Source: JBDZUZ01 sp040255445 (GTDB lineage: Bacteria; Planctomycetota; Phycisphaerae; Phycisphaerales; UBA1924). Taken from it: a stretch of 32,065 nt of DNA. Made by a program: the position numbers and the translations under genes. Location: positions 1 through 32,065 of the forward strand of contig JBDZUZ010000021.1 of the NCBI GenBank assembly GCA_040255445.1. Direction: 5' to 3'. Of this stretch, positions 22,677 through 32,049 are shown in pieces. Under the pieces are notes generated by a model. It did not search any database, was not told the DNA's origin, and saw only the letters and a program-made list of their open reading frames with translations. The number at the start of each line of letters is the position of its first letter. Within the stretch, counting starts at the first letter, position 1.

Positions 22677-23315
22677 CTACCCATTCGGATCCGGAAACCG
22701 CCCCGCATTCGGCGTGCTCGCCGCCGCCACTTCCGCAAGCCGATCAAGCAACGCGCCCGGCTCCCGCTCGAACACGATCGCCGTCCGATGGTTGAGCCTG
22801 AGAAACTTCTCCCGATCCAGATGATCGAGGAACTGCATCAGGTCGTCGTAGAACCCAGCCGTGTTCAAGATCCCAACCGGCTTCCCGTGAATCCCCAGCT
22901 GCGCCCACGCAAGGATCTCGAACATCTCATCGAGCGTCCCCAGCCCGCCCGGCAGCGCGATGAAAGCGTCCGCCAGATCCGCCATCCGCATCTTCCGCTC
23001 GTGCATCGTCTCAACGACATCGAGCCGTGCGATGCCGGTGTGACCCAGTTCCTTGTCGACCAGCAGCCGCGTGATCACGCCGATCACCTCGCCGTCCGCG
23101 GCGAGCGCGCCATCCGCCACCGAGCCCATCAGCCCGGCGCGGCCGCCGCCATAGACCACGGTCCCGCCACGCAGCGCGATCGCGCGGCCGAGCCCGTGCG
23201 CGGCCGCGGCGTAATCCGGCCGCCCGCCCGATGAGGCGCCGCAGAACACGGTGAAACGCATCGGCTTTCCCACCGCCTCGGCCGGCCGGACCGATGCCCG
23301 CTCGACCGCGCTCAC
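22677..23315 (-). CDS. LOG-family protein (cytokinin riboside 5'-monophosphate phosphoribohydrolase-like)
   Basis: The product is 212 residues from the GTG at 23315, which overlaps the stop of the alpha-glucosidase gene as GTGA. The alternative ATG at 23261 gives MRFTVFCGASSGGRPDYAAA, where most LOG proteins begin, so the first 18 residues may not be made. The Rossmann-like fold shows FTVFCGASSG, GTVVYGGGRAGLMGSVADGA and the catalytic PGGxGTxxE motif as LPGGLGTLDEMFE. HERKMRMADLADAFIALPG precedes that motif. LOG enzymes hydrolyse nucleoside 5'-monophosphates, releasing a base and ribose 5-phosphate; in bacteria the usual substrate is uncertain. Its coupling to a secreted glucosidase is unexplained. 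The gene ends next to the degenerate repeat fragment. Confidence 0.93.
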   Translation of the reverse strand: MSAVERASVRPAEAVGKPMRFTVFCGASSGGRPDYAAAAHGLGRAIALRGGTVVYGGGRAGLMGSVADGALAADGEVIGVITRLLVDKELGHTGIARLDVVETMHERKMRMADLADAFIALPGGLGTLDEMFEILAWAQLGIHGKPVGILNTAGFYDDLMQFLDHLDREKFLRLNHRTAIVFEREPGALLDRLAEVAAASTPNAGRFPDPNG

Positions 23316-25594
23316 TGCTGCATCTCGATGCGGATCACGCCGCCGTCCTTGCCGCCGCCCTGCGCCAGCACGCCCTTCTCGCCCAGGATCTTGACGACGA
23401 CATTCCGGTCCGGCCGCGCCATCGAGCCCTCGACCGTGCGCACTCTCACCTCGATCGCGCCCCCGTTCCGCGCTGCCGTGTACTCGCTGAGCAGGTACTC
23501 GCCGTTGCGGTAGCCGTACCCGTCGCCGGCGTCCTCATACAACTGGCCGGTCGCGTTGCCGTTCGCATCCGGCGCAACCAGCAGCGTCAATGGGTCGAGC
23601 GGCTTCTCGTTCGCGAAAGCGATGTCGGGCCCCGTCGGCACGATCGCCCCGCCGCGGATGAACATGTCCGGCAGGTCCGGATCATCCGACCGCTCGATCT
23701 CCCGCCAGACGCCCTTGGGCATCACCGCAACCCGCGAGCCGTCCGGGATCATGCTGCCAACCACGAGCACATCCGACCCCAGCAGGAACGAGTCATCCTC
23801 CGACCGCAGCGCGGGGTCGGTGATATCCGCGAAGAACGTCGGCCGCGCCACCGGCATCCCGTTCACGCTCGCCTCGCGGAAGAGCGTGTAGAAGTAGGGG
23901 AGCAGCCGATACCTGCGCTTGAGCGCCTCGCGGCTGGTCGCCTCGATCTCCGGGCCGAACGCCCACGGCTCCTTATCGATATTGCCCTTGCCCGTGTGCC
24001 CGCGGCTGAAGGGGAGCAGCGCGCCGAAGCCCATCCACCGCGAGAAGAGCTTCGCATCACCGTCGCCCGCGAACCCGCCGATGTCCGGCCCGATGAACGG
24101 CTGGCCCGACAGCCCGACATTGAGCGTCATCGGGATCGACGCTTCGAGGTGGTACCAGTTCGCCGAGTTGTCGCCGGTCCAGGTCGCCGCGTACCGGTGT
24201 CCGCCGATGTAGTTGGCGCGGCTCAGGATGAACGGCCGCTTGTCGGGCATCGCGGCCTCAATCCCCTCACGCGTGCCTTTGACCATCATCATGCCGTAGA
24301 CATTGTGATACCGCGCGTGCGGCCCGACCGCCTGATCGCCCTGCGGCTGGCCGTTGGGCTTGACCATCGTCGGGTCGCCCCGGTGTACATTGTCCTCGGG
24401 CATCGTCTTGCTGGGCACGTTGAAGATCGCCGGCTCGTTCATGTCGTTCCACACGCCGGTGATCCCCTGCGCGATGAACGGGGCGTAGAAATCCGCCCAC
24501 CAGTCGCGGACCCGTGGCTGCGTGTAATCGGGGAACACGCACCAGCCCGGCCACACCTCGCCACTGTAGGTGGCGCCGTTCGCAGTCTTCACCCACACAT
24601 CCTCGGCATTGCCCGAATCAAAGATCTGCGTGACACCCGCGCCGTCCTCGCGCTTGATGCCCGGATTGATCATCCACACGTTGTGGAAGCCCTCCCGCAG
24701 CAGATCCGCGTTGAGCTTCGCCGGATCCGGGAAGTATTCCTTGTTGAAGGTGAACACCCGGAAGCTGTCGTAGTAATCGATGTCGAACCAGATCACATCG
24801 CAGGGGATGTCCCGCTCGCGGAACTCCCGCGCGATCTCCCGCACCCGCGCTTCGGGGTAGTAGGAGTACCGGCACTGGTGATACCCCACGGCCCACTTGG
24901 GCGGCAGCGGCATCGTGCCCGTCAGCCGCGCCAACTCCTTGAGCACATCCTGCGGCGTCGCCCGCTCGATCACGATCACCGGGAACGCCGGGCCATCCGC
25001 GATGAACACGACCTGGTTCGGATCGCGGGCGCCCGTATCGACCTCGCAGCGCCACGTCGTGTCCGCGAGTATGCCCACGCTCGTGCCGTCCGGCCTGACC
25101 GCCAGCACCCACGGGTGGCTCTGGTACAGCGAGATCGCCTCATCGCCGTAGCCGTACGCATCCGTGTTCCAGCACACCGTCGTGCGTCCGTTCCGCAGCA
25201 GCGGCCCCGCGACCTCGCCTGTTCCGTACATCGAGGTCCCCGCCGGCAGCGTGATGGTCGCCGCCTGCTTGCCGTCGATCGTCGAGAACTCGGGCGCGAC
25301 GCCCGGGACGATCCCCGCCGGCTGCCCGGCGATCGGCTTCTCGAGGGCGTACGACGGCAACGCGGCGTCACGAGCCGCGGCATCGCGGAAGAAGCGGTGC
25401 GTCTGCGTACCGATCGACTCGACGACCAAAGCCGACTCCGCGGTCCGGGCATACGCGACGCTCGCGCCGCTCACACCAATCGGCGCTGCGATCGGCAGGC
25501 CGGCGACGGCCACCGCCGCCGCGGCGGTCAGCAGCTTCCATCCAAGAACCGGGCGATCTTGTCCGCAATTCCGCAGGGATTTCTTCTGGCTCAT
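23312..25594 (-). CDS. Secreted GH31 alpha-glucosidase-family glycoside hydrolase
   Basis: The product is 760 residues from the ATG at 25594; a TTG 8 codons upstream is possible, and neither has a clear ribosome site. The N-terminus has a basic stretch and hydrophobic segment (LLTAAAAVAVAGLPIAAP) consistent with a signal peptide or anchor, cleaved perhaps near AYA/RT. The GH31 barrel begins near PLPPKWAVGYHQCRYSYYPE. FDIDYYDSFRVFTFNKEYFP is typical of the substrate pocket. The catalytic nucleophile is Asp384 in VWNDMNEPAIF, and the acid/base is Asp475 in ATWTGDNSANW. YRLLPYFYTLFREASVNGMP and VARPTFFADI mark the end of the barrel, followed by beta domains with LLGSDVLVVGSMI and MFIRGGAIVPTGPD. 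It probably removes glucose from the ends of alpha-glucans outside the cytoplasm. It is divergent from the alpha-amylase, 267 bases apart. Confidence 0.95.
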   Translation of the reverse strand: MSQKKSLRNCGQDRPVLGWKLLTAAAAVAVAGLPIAAPIGVSGASVAYARTAESALVVESIGTQTHRFFRDAAARDAALPSYALEKPIAGQPAGIVPGVAPEFSTIDGKQAATITLPAGTSMYGTGEVAGPLLRNGRTTVCWNTDAYGYGDEAISLYQSHPWVLAVRPDGTSVGILADTTWRCEVDTGARDPNQVVFIADGPAFPVIVIERATPQDVLKELARLTGTMPLPPKWAVGYHQCRYSYYPEARVREIAREFRERDIPCDVIWFDIDYYDSFRVFTFNKEYFPDPAKLNADLLREGFHNVWMINPGIKREDGAGVTQIFDSGNAEDVWVKTANGATYSGEVWPGWCVFPDYTQPRVRDWWADFYAPFIAQGITGVWNDMNEPAIFNVPSKTMPEDNVHRGDPTMVKPNGQPQGDQAVGPHARYHNVYGMMMVKGTREGIEAAMPDKRPFILSRANYIGGHRYAATWTGDNSANWYHLEASIPMTLNVGLSGQPFIGPDIGGFAGDGDAKLFSRWMGFGALLPFSRGHTGKGNIDKEPWAFGPEIEATSREALKRRYRLLPYFYTLFREASVNGMPVARPTFFADITDPALRSEDDSFLLGSDVLVVGSMIPDGSRVAVMPKGVWREIERSDDPDLPDMFIRGGAIVPTGPDIAFANEKPLDPLTLLVAPDANGNATGQLYEDAGDGYGYRNGEYLLSEYTAARNGGAIEVRVRTVEGSMARPDRNVVVKILGEKGVLAQGGGKDGGVIRIEMQQ

Positions 25595-25695
25595 GGCGGC
25601 AGGATAGCGGACCTTCAAACCGCGCGAGCGAGCGCTTCTCGGACCACTTTCGCCGCCGCGGCCGCACCCGAACCCCCGGTTTCGTCGTAACTGGG

Positions 25696-25724
25696 TTGGA
25701 GGCGCCGCTCGGCGCCTTTAGGAT
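25696..25724 (+). promoter_or_regulatory. Candidate promoter of the alpha-amylase with a palindrome in its spacer
   Basis: TTGGAG (25696-25701), a 17-nt spacer and TAGGAT (25719-25724). The spacer is mostly AGGCGCC-GCTC-GGCGCCT (25700-25717), a 7-bp inverted repeat. A regulator bound between the hexamers could control the gene. The same repeat followed by TTTA could alternatively be a weak terminator. Confidence 0.35.
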
Positions 25725-25861
25725 GCAGCGTCGGCCCGGTACGCACTCCGCCAGCCCGGCCAGGCAACCCCGCCCGCCCGGCCCCACCCGACCTGTGCTT
25801 CGTGATCCCAGGCCCGCGACCCACGCGTCCGGCCGCCGCAATCGCCCGATGGAGGTTTCCG

Positions 25862-28744
25862 ATGTACGTCCCGGCCCGAGTCCCGGCACACGCCCAGGCA
25901 AGTCGTTCCGCCCCGGCCCGCGCTGTCGGCCTCGCCGCCTCCGTGCTCGTTTCGATCGCCGGTCTCGCCGGTGTCGCCGCCGCGCAGCCCGTCGATGAGA
26001 ACCCGCCGGTGATGCTGCAGTGGTTCGAGACCAAGTGGTCCGACATCGAGCGCCGCATGCCCGACTTCTTCAAAGCCGGCTACGGCTCGGTCTGGCTCCC
26101 GCCCACCGGCCGCGCGTATGTCTGGCCCGGCTCCTCGAACCAGAACTCGACCAGCGTCGGCTACGACGTCCACGACCGTTTCGATCTGGGCAAGCCCAAC
26201 GCGCAGACCGCCTACGGCACCGAGTCCGGGTTCGACGCCATGGTCGCCGAGTTCCACCGCGCCGATGCGCTCGTCTTCATCGACACCATCCTCAACCACA
26301 ACGGCGCGCGGCAGGGCAGCAGCGGGTTCCAGCTCGACGGCGGCTACCCCGGTTTCTGGATGGCCCCCGGCAACCCGCCGACGCTCAAGCAGCCCACCAG
26401 CAACTGGGGCGACTTCCACGCCGGCGTCTCCGGCGGATACCGCCAGTCCGAGGACCCGGGCGGCCCGCGCTACTGCCTGCTCACCGGCGACCTGGTTGCG
26501 CTCATCGATATCAACCCGTCTTCAAACAACCAGTTCATCCGCCAGCCCACCGCCGCGGGCAACCCACTCAACATCCCCGCCGGCATCGTCTTCAACCGCC
26601 CCGACCCCGACAACGCCCGCTTCTACCCCGACACCGCGCTCGGCGTCGACACGATCAACAACCCCGGCATGGGCTTCGCCGGTCCGCTCAACACCGGCGT
26701 CTTCTCGCCGCCCTGCGACATCCCCGCCCGCAACGAGCCCGCCTCGCAGATCTCCTTTGGCCGCTTCAACCTCGACAACCCGATGGCGGGCGACCCGATC
26801 CCCGAGAACGCAACCGGCTACCTGCTGCGCTGGACGCAGTGGATGGTCGACGTCAAGAAGGTCGACGGCTTCCGCCTCGACGCCGCCAAGCACATCCCCA
26901 GCTGGTTCTTCGACTCCTTCTGGGACGCCGCGGTCTATCAGCGCCGCGTCACGCCCGACGGGCGCCGCGTTACGCCCTACTCGTTCGGCGAGGTCGTCGA
27001 CGGCAACGACTTCATCTTCGACCGCCACATCCGCAAGCCCAACGGCCGCACCAGCGGCCGACTCACCGCCGGCGACCTCTTCGGCAACCGCGATGCCCTC
27101 GATCTCAACGGCGCGGGCCAGCTCCGCAATCTCGTCAATGGCGGCGGCTTCGGCTCCTGGCAGAACATCGTCGGCTCGCACCTGGACAACACCGACGACG
27201 GTTTCAACAACGGCACGCTGGGCGTCAACCACATCTGGAGCCACGACAACGGCGTCACCGGCGACGGCGGCGCGATGCCGGTGCTCCCAACCGACCGCCA
27301 GCAGGGCTGGTTCGCGCACGCCTACCTCCTCATGCGCACCGGCCAGGCCGAGGTCTACCACCACGGCCGCGGCGTCGCCCGCACCGGCCAGGCTTTCTAT
27401 CCGCGCGAAGGCGTTCCCGTTGCGCTCGGCAACAACACCGCCGGCAACACTGCCAACCCGGTCATCACCAACCTTGTTCAGCTCGCCAACCAGCTCGGCC
27501 GCGGCGAGTTTCAGCCCCGCTGGACCGATGGCGATGTCATGATCTTCGAGCGCCGCACGCCCATCGCGGGCGGCTACTCCGGCAACGCCCTCATCGGCGC
27601 CAACGACCGCTACGACAGCGGCTTCGACCAGCGCACCATCGGCACCAGCTTCCCCACCGGCACCCGTCTCATCGAGATGACCGGCAACGCCGCGGACCCT
27701 CAGGTCGACCCCAACAACGACATCCCCGAGATCATCACCGTCGCCGCGTTCGGTCAGGTGACGATCCGCGTGCCCCGCAACGTGAGCAGCGCGGGCGAGC
27801 ACAACAAGGGCTTCGTCGTCTACGCCCCCGCGATCCCCAGCGGCGCGGTGTCGTTCACGAACATCGCCGCGACACTGCCCGCCGATTCCACCGCGGTCCC
27901 GACCTACCGCCGGCGTATGACCAGCGTGCCGGTCATCACCGCACCCCAGTTCGAGATCCAGCTCACCACAACGAATGGCGACCCCGGCGCTGCCAGCAAC
28001 GACAACGCGGATGATGCAGCGTTCTTCAAGTTCGGCCAGGGCTACCAGGACCTCAACGGTAACGGCTCGGTCGATGTCGACTACACCAGCGCGGTGATCC
28101 CCGGTTTCGAGGCGTTCCTCACCGAGAACCGCCCGCTCGCCGGCACATCCAACCCCAGCGGCCTCTACCGCCAGACCATCAACGCCGACCAGCTCGATGA
28201 GGGCTTCAACTACATCTCCGTCGTCGCCTTCCGCGCCCGCACCCCCGGCGAAGCCCCGCTCTTCCGCGAACTCCGCGAGGTCGTCTATATCGACCGCGAA
28301 GCCCCGCAGGCCGCGTTCGACAACCCCGGCATCGTCACGCAGGGCCAGCAGATCACCATTAACGCCCTCGACCACACCGTCAACCGCATCCACGTCATCA
28401 TCAACCCCGCCCCCGGCCTTGACCCCGTCACAGGCTCCACGATCTTCAATCAGGCCGCCCGCCTCGACCGCTTCGATTACGTCCGCACGCTCTCGAACCT
28501 CAACAACGGCCGCAACACGCTGCTGATCGTCGCCTTCGAGGAGTCGGGAAACTACTCGGCGCAGACAACCACCGTCTTCGTCGGCTGCCCCGCCGACTGG
28601 GACGGCTCCGGCGGCGTCGACGGCGACGACATCGGCGCCTTCTTCGCCGACTGGCAGGCCGGCAACGCCGACATCGACGGCTCCGGCGGCACCGACGGCG
28701 ATGACATCACATTCTTCTTCGAGCGCTGGCAGGCCGGCTGCTAG
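25862..28744 (+). CDS. Secreted GH13 alpha-amylase with C-terminal dockerin-like EF-hand motifs
   Basis: The product is 960 residues. The ATG at 25862 has GGAGG (25851-25855) 6 nt upstream. A signal peptide has the hydrophobic core VGLAASVLVSIAGLAGVAAA, followed by QPVDENPPVMLQWFETKW. GH13 conserved regions are present: region I FIDTILNHNG; region II DGFRLDAAKH with nucleophile Asp340; region III YSFGEVVDG with acid/base Glu377; region IV NHIWSHDNG with Asp462. Beyond the barrel, a beta-rich region to about residue 670 is followed by two or three further beta domains (VPVITAPQFEIQLTTTNGDP; EAPQAAFDNPGIVTQGQQIT). The last 50 residues are DWDGSGGVDGDDIGAFFADW and DIDGSGGTDGDDITFFFERW, the same tail type as in the nested-repeat protein. 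It would hydrolyse internal alpha-1,4 bonds of starch or glycogen and may be held at the cell surface through its tail. The convergent kinase gene ends 20 nt away. Confidence 0.95.
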   Translation: MYVPARVPAHAQASRSAPARAVGLAASVLVSIAGLAGVAAAQPVDENPPVMLQWFETKWSDIERRMPDFFKAGYGSVWLPPTGRAYVWPGSSNQNSTSVGYDVHDRFDLGKPNAQTAYGTESGFDAMVAEFHRADALVFIDTILNHNGARQGSSGFQLDGGYPGFWMAPGNPPTLKQPTSNWGDFHAGVSGGYRQSEDPGGPRYCLLTGDLVALIDINPSSNNQFIRQPTAAGNPLNIPAGIVFNRPDPDNARFYPDTALGVDTINNPGMGFAGPLNTGVFSPPCDIPARNEPASQISFGRFNLDNPMAGDPIPENATGYLLRWTQWMVDVKKVDGFRLDAAKHIPSWFFDSFWDAAVYQRRVTPDGRRVTPYSFGEVVDGNDFIFDRHIRKPNGRTSGRLTAGDLFGNRDALDLNGAGQLRNLVNGGGFGSWQNIVGSHLDNTDDGFNNGTLGVNHIWSHDNGVTGDGGAMPVLPTDRQQGWFAHAYLLMRTGQAEVYHHGRGVARTGQAFYPREGVPVALGNNTAGNTANPVITNLVQLANQLGRGEFQPRWTDGDVMIFERRTPIAGGYSGNALIGANDRYDSGFDQRTIGTSFPTGTRLIEMTGNAADPQVDPNNDIPEIITVAAFGQVTIRVPRNVSSAGEHNKGFVVYAPAIPSGAVSFTNIAATLPADSTAVPTYRRRMTSVPVITAPQFEIQLTTTNGDPGAASNDNADDAAFFKFGQGYQDLNGNGSVDVDYTSAVIPGFEAFLTENRPLAGTSNPSGLYRQTINADQLDEGFNYISVVAFRARTPGEAPLFRELREVVYIDREAPQAAFDNPGIVTQGQQITINALDHTVNRIHVIINPAPGLDPVTGSTIFNQAARLDRFDYVRTLSNLNNGRNTLLIVAFEESGNYSAQTTTVFVGCPADWDGSGGVDGDDIGAFFADWQAGNADIDGSGGTDGDDITFFFERWQAGC

Positions 28745-28764
28745 TCCGCGACCCATGCCCGGCC

Positions 28765-31700
28765 TTAGCGCGGCGCATCGGAGGCGCCGGCGCTCGCGGC
28801 ATACGCCGCCTGCCCCGCTACAGCGCGATCGATCGCGCCGATGTCCCACACCCGCAGCTTCGAATCCGTCGCCCCCGCAACGATCCTCGCACCCCCGTCC
28901 AGCACGCCGACCGTCAGGACGATCTCGCCTCCGCCATCAAATGTCGCGTACTCCTCGCCCGTCTCCCCGTCCCACAACTTGACCAGCCCGTCCATGCTCC
29001 CGGAGACCAGCAGCCGCCCATCGCCGCTGTAAGCAACATCACCGATCAACTGCGTGTGCCCGCGCGAACTGTGCACCAGCGCACCCGTCCGCGCATCAAC
29101 CACATCCACCGCCGGCCGCCACGTCCCCGCCGCGAACCGCAGTCCATCGGGCGAGAGATCCCCGCGCCAGAAGGCCGCCTCCGGCGCATGCTCCGCCAGC
29201 ACACTGCTCAGGTCGCCAGTGTCAAGGAATCGCACCGGGCTGTACCGCTCGACTACCGCCAGCCGCGTTTCCTCGCGGTCCAGCCGCACCACCAGGATCT
29301 CGCCCGTCGATCCCTTCCGCTCGTCGATCATCGATCCCGCGGCCAGATCCCATGTCCGCACCGCCCGATCCCGCGACCCCGTGTACAGCCGCGTGCCAGC
29401 CCGGTCGAGCGCCACCGAATTCGTGTACGCCCCGCGATTCTCGATCCAGCGCACACCCTCGCCCGCGAGATCGAACACGCCAAACTCCGGCCGGTCCCCG
29501 CCGATGATCAGCCGCTCCGCCGCCGGATCGAAGCACAGGTCACGCACCCGCACCCCGAACGACAACGTCCGCATCAGTTCCATCGTCGCCGCGTCACGCA
29601 CCTCCACCGTGCCGTACACGCCGCCCGTGGCGAGCAGACGGCCATCGTGCGACACCGCGATCTCCGCCGGCGGCTCGGGCACATCGATCACCGTCAGCCC
29701 CGGCGGCTTGAGCGACCACATCCGCAGCGACGCAGCGCCGGTGCTCACCAGCGCCTCGCCCGTGTGGTCCAGTTTCACATCCGTGACCGACCCCGGGAAC
29801 GTGAACACCTTCCGGAACGGCGGCCGGGTCTCGTACACATCGCACCGCCACCACCCGCCCGCGATCACCCTCGACCCGTCCGGCGTGTACTCGAGCGTGC
29901 GGATCGTCCCGTTCGATGGCGACACCGCATCGATCTTCGTCCAGTCCTCTGATTTCCAGAAGCTCAGGAGCCTGTCCGCCCCTCCGATCGCCAGCGTCGC
30001 GCCATCCGGCGCCCACGCGACCGATGCCACACCCGGCGGGTGCGGCCGCCACCGGTGTACAACCGCCGCGGTCTCGACATCGATGATCACAAGCTCACCA
30101 TCGGCGTACCCCGCGGCGAGTCGATCGCCCGCCGCGGTGAACGCCAGGCACAACCCCGCGCTCGGGCCATCAAAGAGTTCCCGCGGCTCGGCGAACTGCC
30201 CCTCCGGCCAGAACCGCACCGTCCCATCGCCGCCGATCGTCGCGAAAGCCCCATCCCCGCGCACCGCGATCTCCCGCACCGGCCCCGCGTGCGCCTTCAC
30301 CGAATCGATCGGGTTCAGCGTCCACGGCTCCCACTCGCGCAGCAGCCCGTCGTAGCCGCCGCTGAGGATCCGCTGCCCCGCCGCACGCACCCGCGTCACG
30401 CCGCGCTCATGCGCATCGCGCACGATCGCCCGCTCTTCCTGCTTCAACGGGTCCCACGCCGCCAGCGAGCCATCATCGCCGCCGAAGTACCACGTCCCGT
30501 CCCAGCCCGCGCACGCGCTCCGCCCGGGCGTATCCCGCTGCGGCGCTGTACCGAGGCACCCCGCCCCGAGATACATCTCCCGCAACGCCCAGATCGTCAG
30601 GGCATCGCCGTGGTCGCGGCGCTCGTCCCAGAGCACCGCCTCCGCCGCGGCGATGTCGCCCGCCGCCGCCAGCAGACGCCCGCGCTGCACGCGCGACCGG
30701 TGCAACTCCGAACGCAGCCCATCGGTCGCCACCTGCGCTGCGGCCCGCTGCTCGTTGGCGTCGAGCAGCGCCCCATCCGCCGTCCGCCGCGCCCCCGCCT
30801 CCCGCTGCGCCCGCTCCGCCGAGTACAGCGCGAGCCCCGCCACAAGCACGCCCGCAATCCCCGTCGCGATCACCGTCGCCCGGTACCGCCGCAGCCGCGC
30901 CGATAACTGCCGGATCGTCGAGTCCCCCCGCGCCAGTACCGGCTCGCCCGCCAGGAACCGCCGCAGGTCCGCGGCCATATCCGCCGCCGATGCGTACCGC
31001 CGCTCCCGGTCCTTCTCGAGCGCGGTGGCGACAATCGTTGAGAGATCGCCGCGCAGCGATGCGTCGACATCCGCGAGCCGCGGCGCGGGCCGGTCGCACA
31101 CCTCCCGCACCGCCTCGTGCACCTTCATCGCCGACACATCGTGCGGCAGCCGGCCCGCCAGCAACTGGAAGAGCATCACGCCCAGCGCGTACACATCCGC
31201 CCGCGTATCCACCGCGCCCACGCCGCCGAACTGCTCCGGGCTCATATACGACAGCGTGCCGACGATCTGCCCGGTATCGCCCAGGATCGTCGTGTGCTCG
31301 CCGCCGGGCTCCTCCAGCCGCGCGATGCCAAAGTCCAGCACCTTCGGCGTCAATCCATCAGCGAGGAAAGGCCCCGGTCCGCTCCATCCGCCGCTCGCAT
31401 CCGTCGTCACCAGCACATTGCCCGGCTTGAGATCGCGGTGGATCACACCCCGCTGGTGCGCATGCTGCACCGCATCGCAGATCCGCGCAAAAAGCCCGAC
31501 CCGCTCGCGCAGCCCAAGCCCTGCCCGCTCGCACGCCTCCTGCAGCGGCACGCCCTCGACCAGCTCCATCGCGAAGAACGGCTGCGGACCGAACCCGTAC
31601 TCGGCCACCCCCGCCTCGAACACCTGCGCGATCCCCGGGTGCGACAGCCGCCCCAGCGCCTCGACCTCGCGCTCGAACAGCCGCACCAGCCGCGCTGTCG

Positions 31701-32049
31701 CCAGGCCCGGCCGCACGACCTTCAGCGCCACCGTCCGCCGCGGCCGCATCTGCTCCGCCGCGTAGACCTCGCCCATCCCGCCCGAGCCAATCTGACGCAG
31801 GATGGTGTACTTGTCGACGCGGCTGCCCGGCGCGAGCTTCGCCTTCGCCGGATCGTCCATCAGCGACCGCAGCCGGTCCGCCTTGAGGAACTCCGTCGCC
31901 GCATCATGGTGACCGAGCAGCGACTCGACCTCGAGACGGATAGCGGTGTGCCCGGCGCAGAGGACATCGAGCCGCGCGGATCGTTCCGCCGCGGGCAAGT
32001 CGCACACCTGCGCAAAGACATCCTCGAGTGTCAACGCAACCCGCGTCAT
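28765..32049 (-). CDS. Transmembrane Ser/Thr protein kinase with C-terminal WD40-like repeats
   Basis: The product is 1094 residues from the ATG at 32049. The first 75 residues (LTLEDVFAQVCDLPAAERSA, then VESLLGHHDAATEFL) are the helical N-terminal region typical of planctomycete kinases of this type. The Hanks-type kinase domain (about residues 80-370) shows IGSGGMGEVYAAE, VALKVV with Lys110, IHRDLKPGNVLV with Asp206, LDFGIARLEE and GTLSYMSPEQF. A membrane segment at about 388-410 is TVIATGIAGVLVAGLALYSA. Then comes a charged helical stretch and WD40-like blades from about 500 to 1080: LSGGYDGLLREWEP, FATIGGDGTVRFWPEG, LYTGSRDRAVRTWDLA, LLVSGSMDGLVKLWDGETG. The kinase is cytoplasmic and the propeller probably outside, sensing or scaffolding. 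TGATG at 32051-32047 would allow coupling to an upstream gene beyond the window. In planctomycetes that gene is often an ECF sigma factor, but none is visible here. Confidence 0.95.
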   Translation of the reverse strand: MTRVALTLEDVFAQVCDLPAAERSARLDVLCAGHTAIRLEVESLLGHHDAATEFLKADRLRSLMDDPAKAKLAPGSRVDKYTILRQIGSGGMGEVYAAEQMRPRRTVALKVVRPGLATARLVRLFEREVEALGRLSHPGIAQVFEAGVAEYGFGPQPFFAMELVEGVPLQEACERAGLGLRERVGLFARICDAVQHAHQRGVIHRDLKPGNVLVTTDASGGWSGPGPFLADGLTPKVLDFGIARLEEPGGEHTTILGDTGQIVGTLSYMSPEQFGGVGAVDTRADVYALGVMLFQLLAGRLPHDVSAMKVHEAVREVCDRPAPRLADVDASLRGDLSTIVATALEKDRERRYASAADMAADLRRFLAGEPVLARGDSTIRQLSARLRRYRATVIATGIAGVLVAGLALYSAERAQREAGARRTADGALLDANEQRAAAQVATDGLRSELHRSRVQRGRLLAAAGDIAAAEAVLWDERRDHGDALTIWALREMYLGAGCLGTAPQRDTPGRSACAGWDGTWYFGGDDGSLAAWDPLKQEERAIVRDAHERGVTRVRAAGQRILSGGYDGLLREWEPWTLNPIDSVKAHAGPVREIAVRGDGAFATIGGDGTVRFWPEGQFAEPRELFDGPSAGLCLAFTAAGDRLAAGYADGELVIIDVETAAVVHRWRPHPPGVASVAWAPDGATLAIGGADRLLSFWKSEDWTKIDAVSPSNGTIRTLEYTPDGSRVIAGGWWRCDVYETRPPFRKVFTFPGSVTDVKLDHTGEALVSTGAASLRMWSLKPPGLTVIDVPEPPAEIAVSHDGRLLATGGVYGTVEVRDAATMELMRTLSFGVRVRDLCFDPAAERLIIGGDRPEFGVFDLAGEGVRWIENRGAYTNSVALDRAGTRLYTGSRDRAVRTWDLAAGSMIDERKGSTGEILVVRLDREETRLAVVERYSPVRFLDTGDLSSVLAEHAPEAAFWRGDLSPDGLRFAAGTWRPAVDVVDARTGALVHSSRGHTQLIGDVAYSGDGRLLVSGSMDGLVKLWDGETGEEYATFDGGGEIVLTVGVLDGGARIVAGATDSKLRVWDIGAIDRAVAGQAAYAASAGASDAPR

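Noticed and set aside
23294..25690. 798-codon open frame on the plus strand opposite GH31
   Set aside because: GH31 with both catalytic motifs is on the minus strand; the plus-strand translation is Arg/His/Pro-rich with no recognisable domain.
26522..28849. 775-codon open frame on the minus strand opposite the amylase
   Set aside because: The amylase carries all four GH13 regions; the antisense frame is Val/Gly/Asp/Glu-rich and runs through the stop region into the convergent gene.
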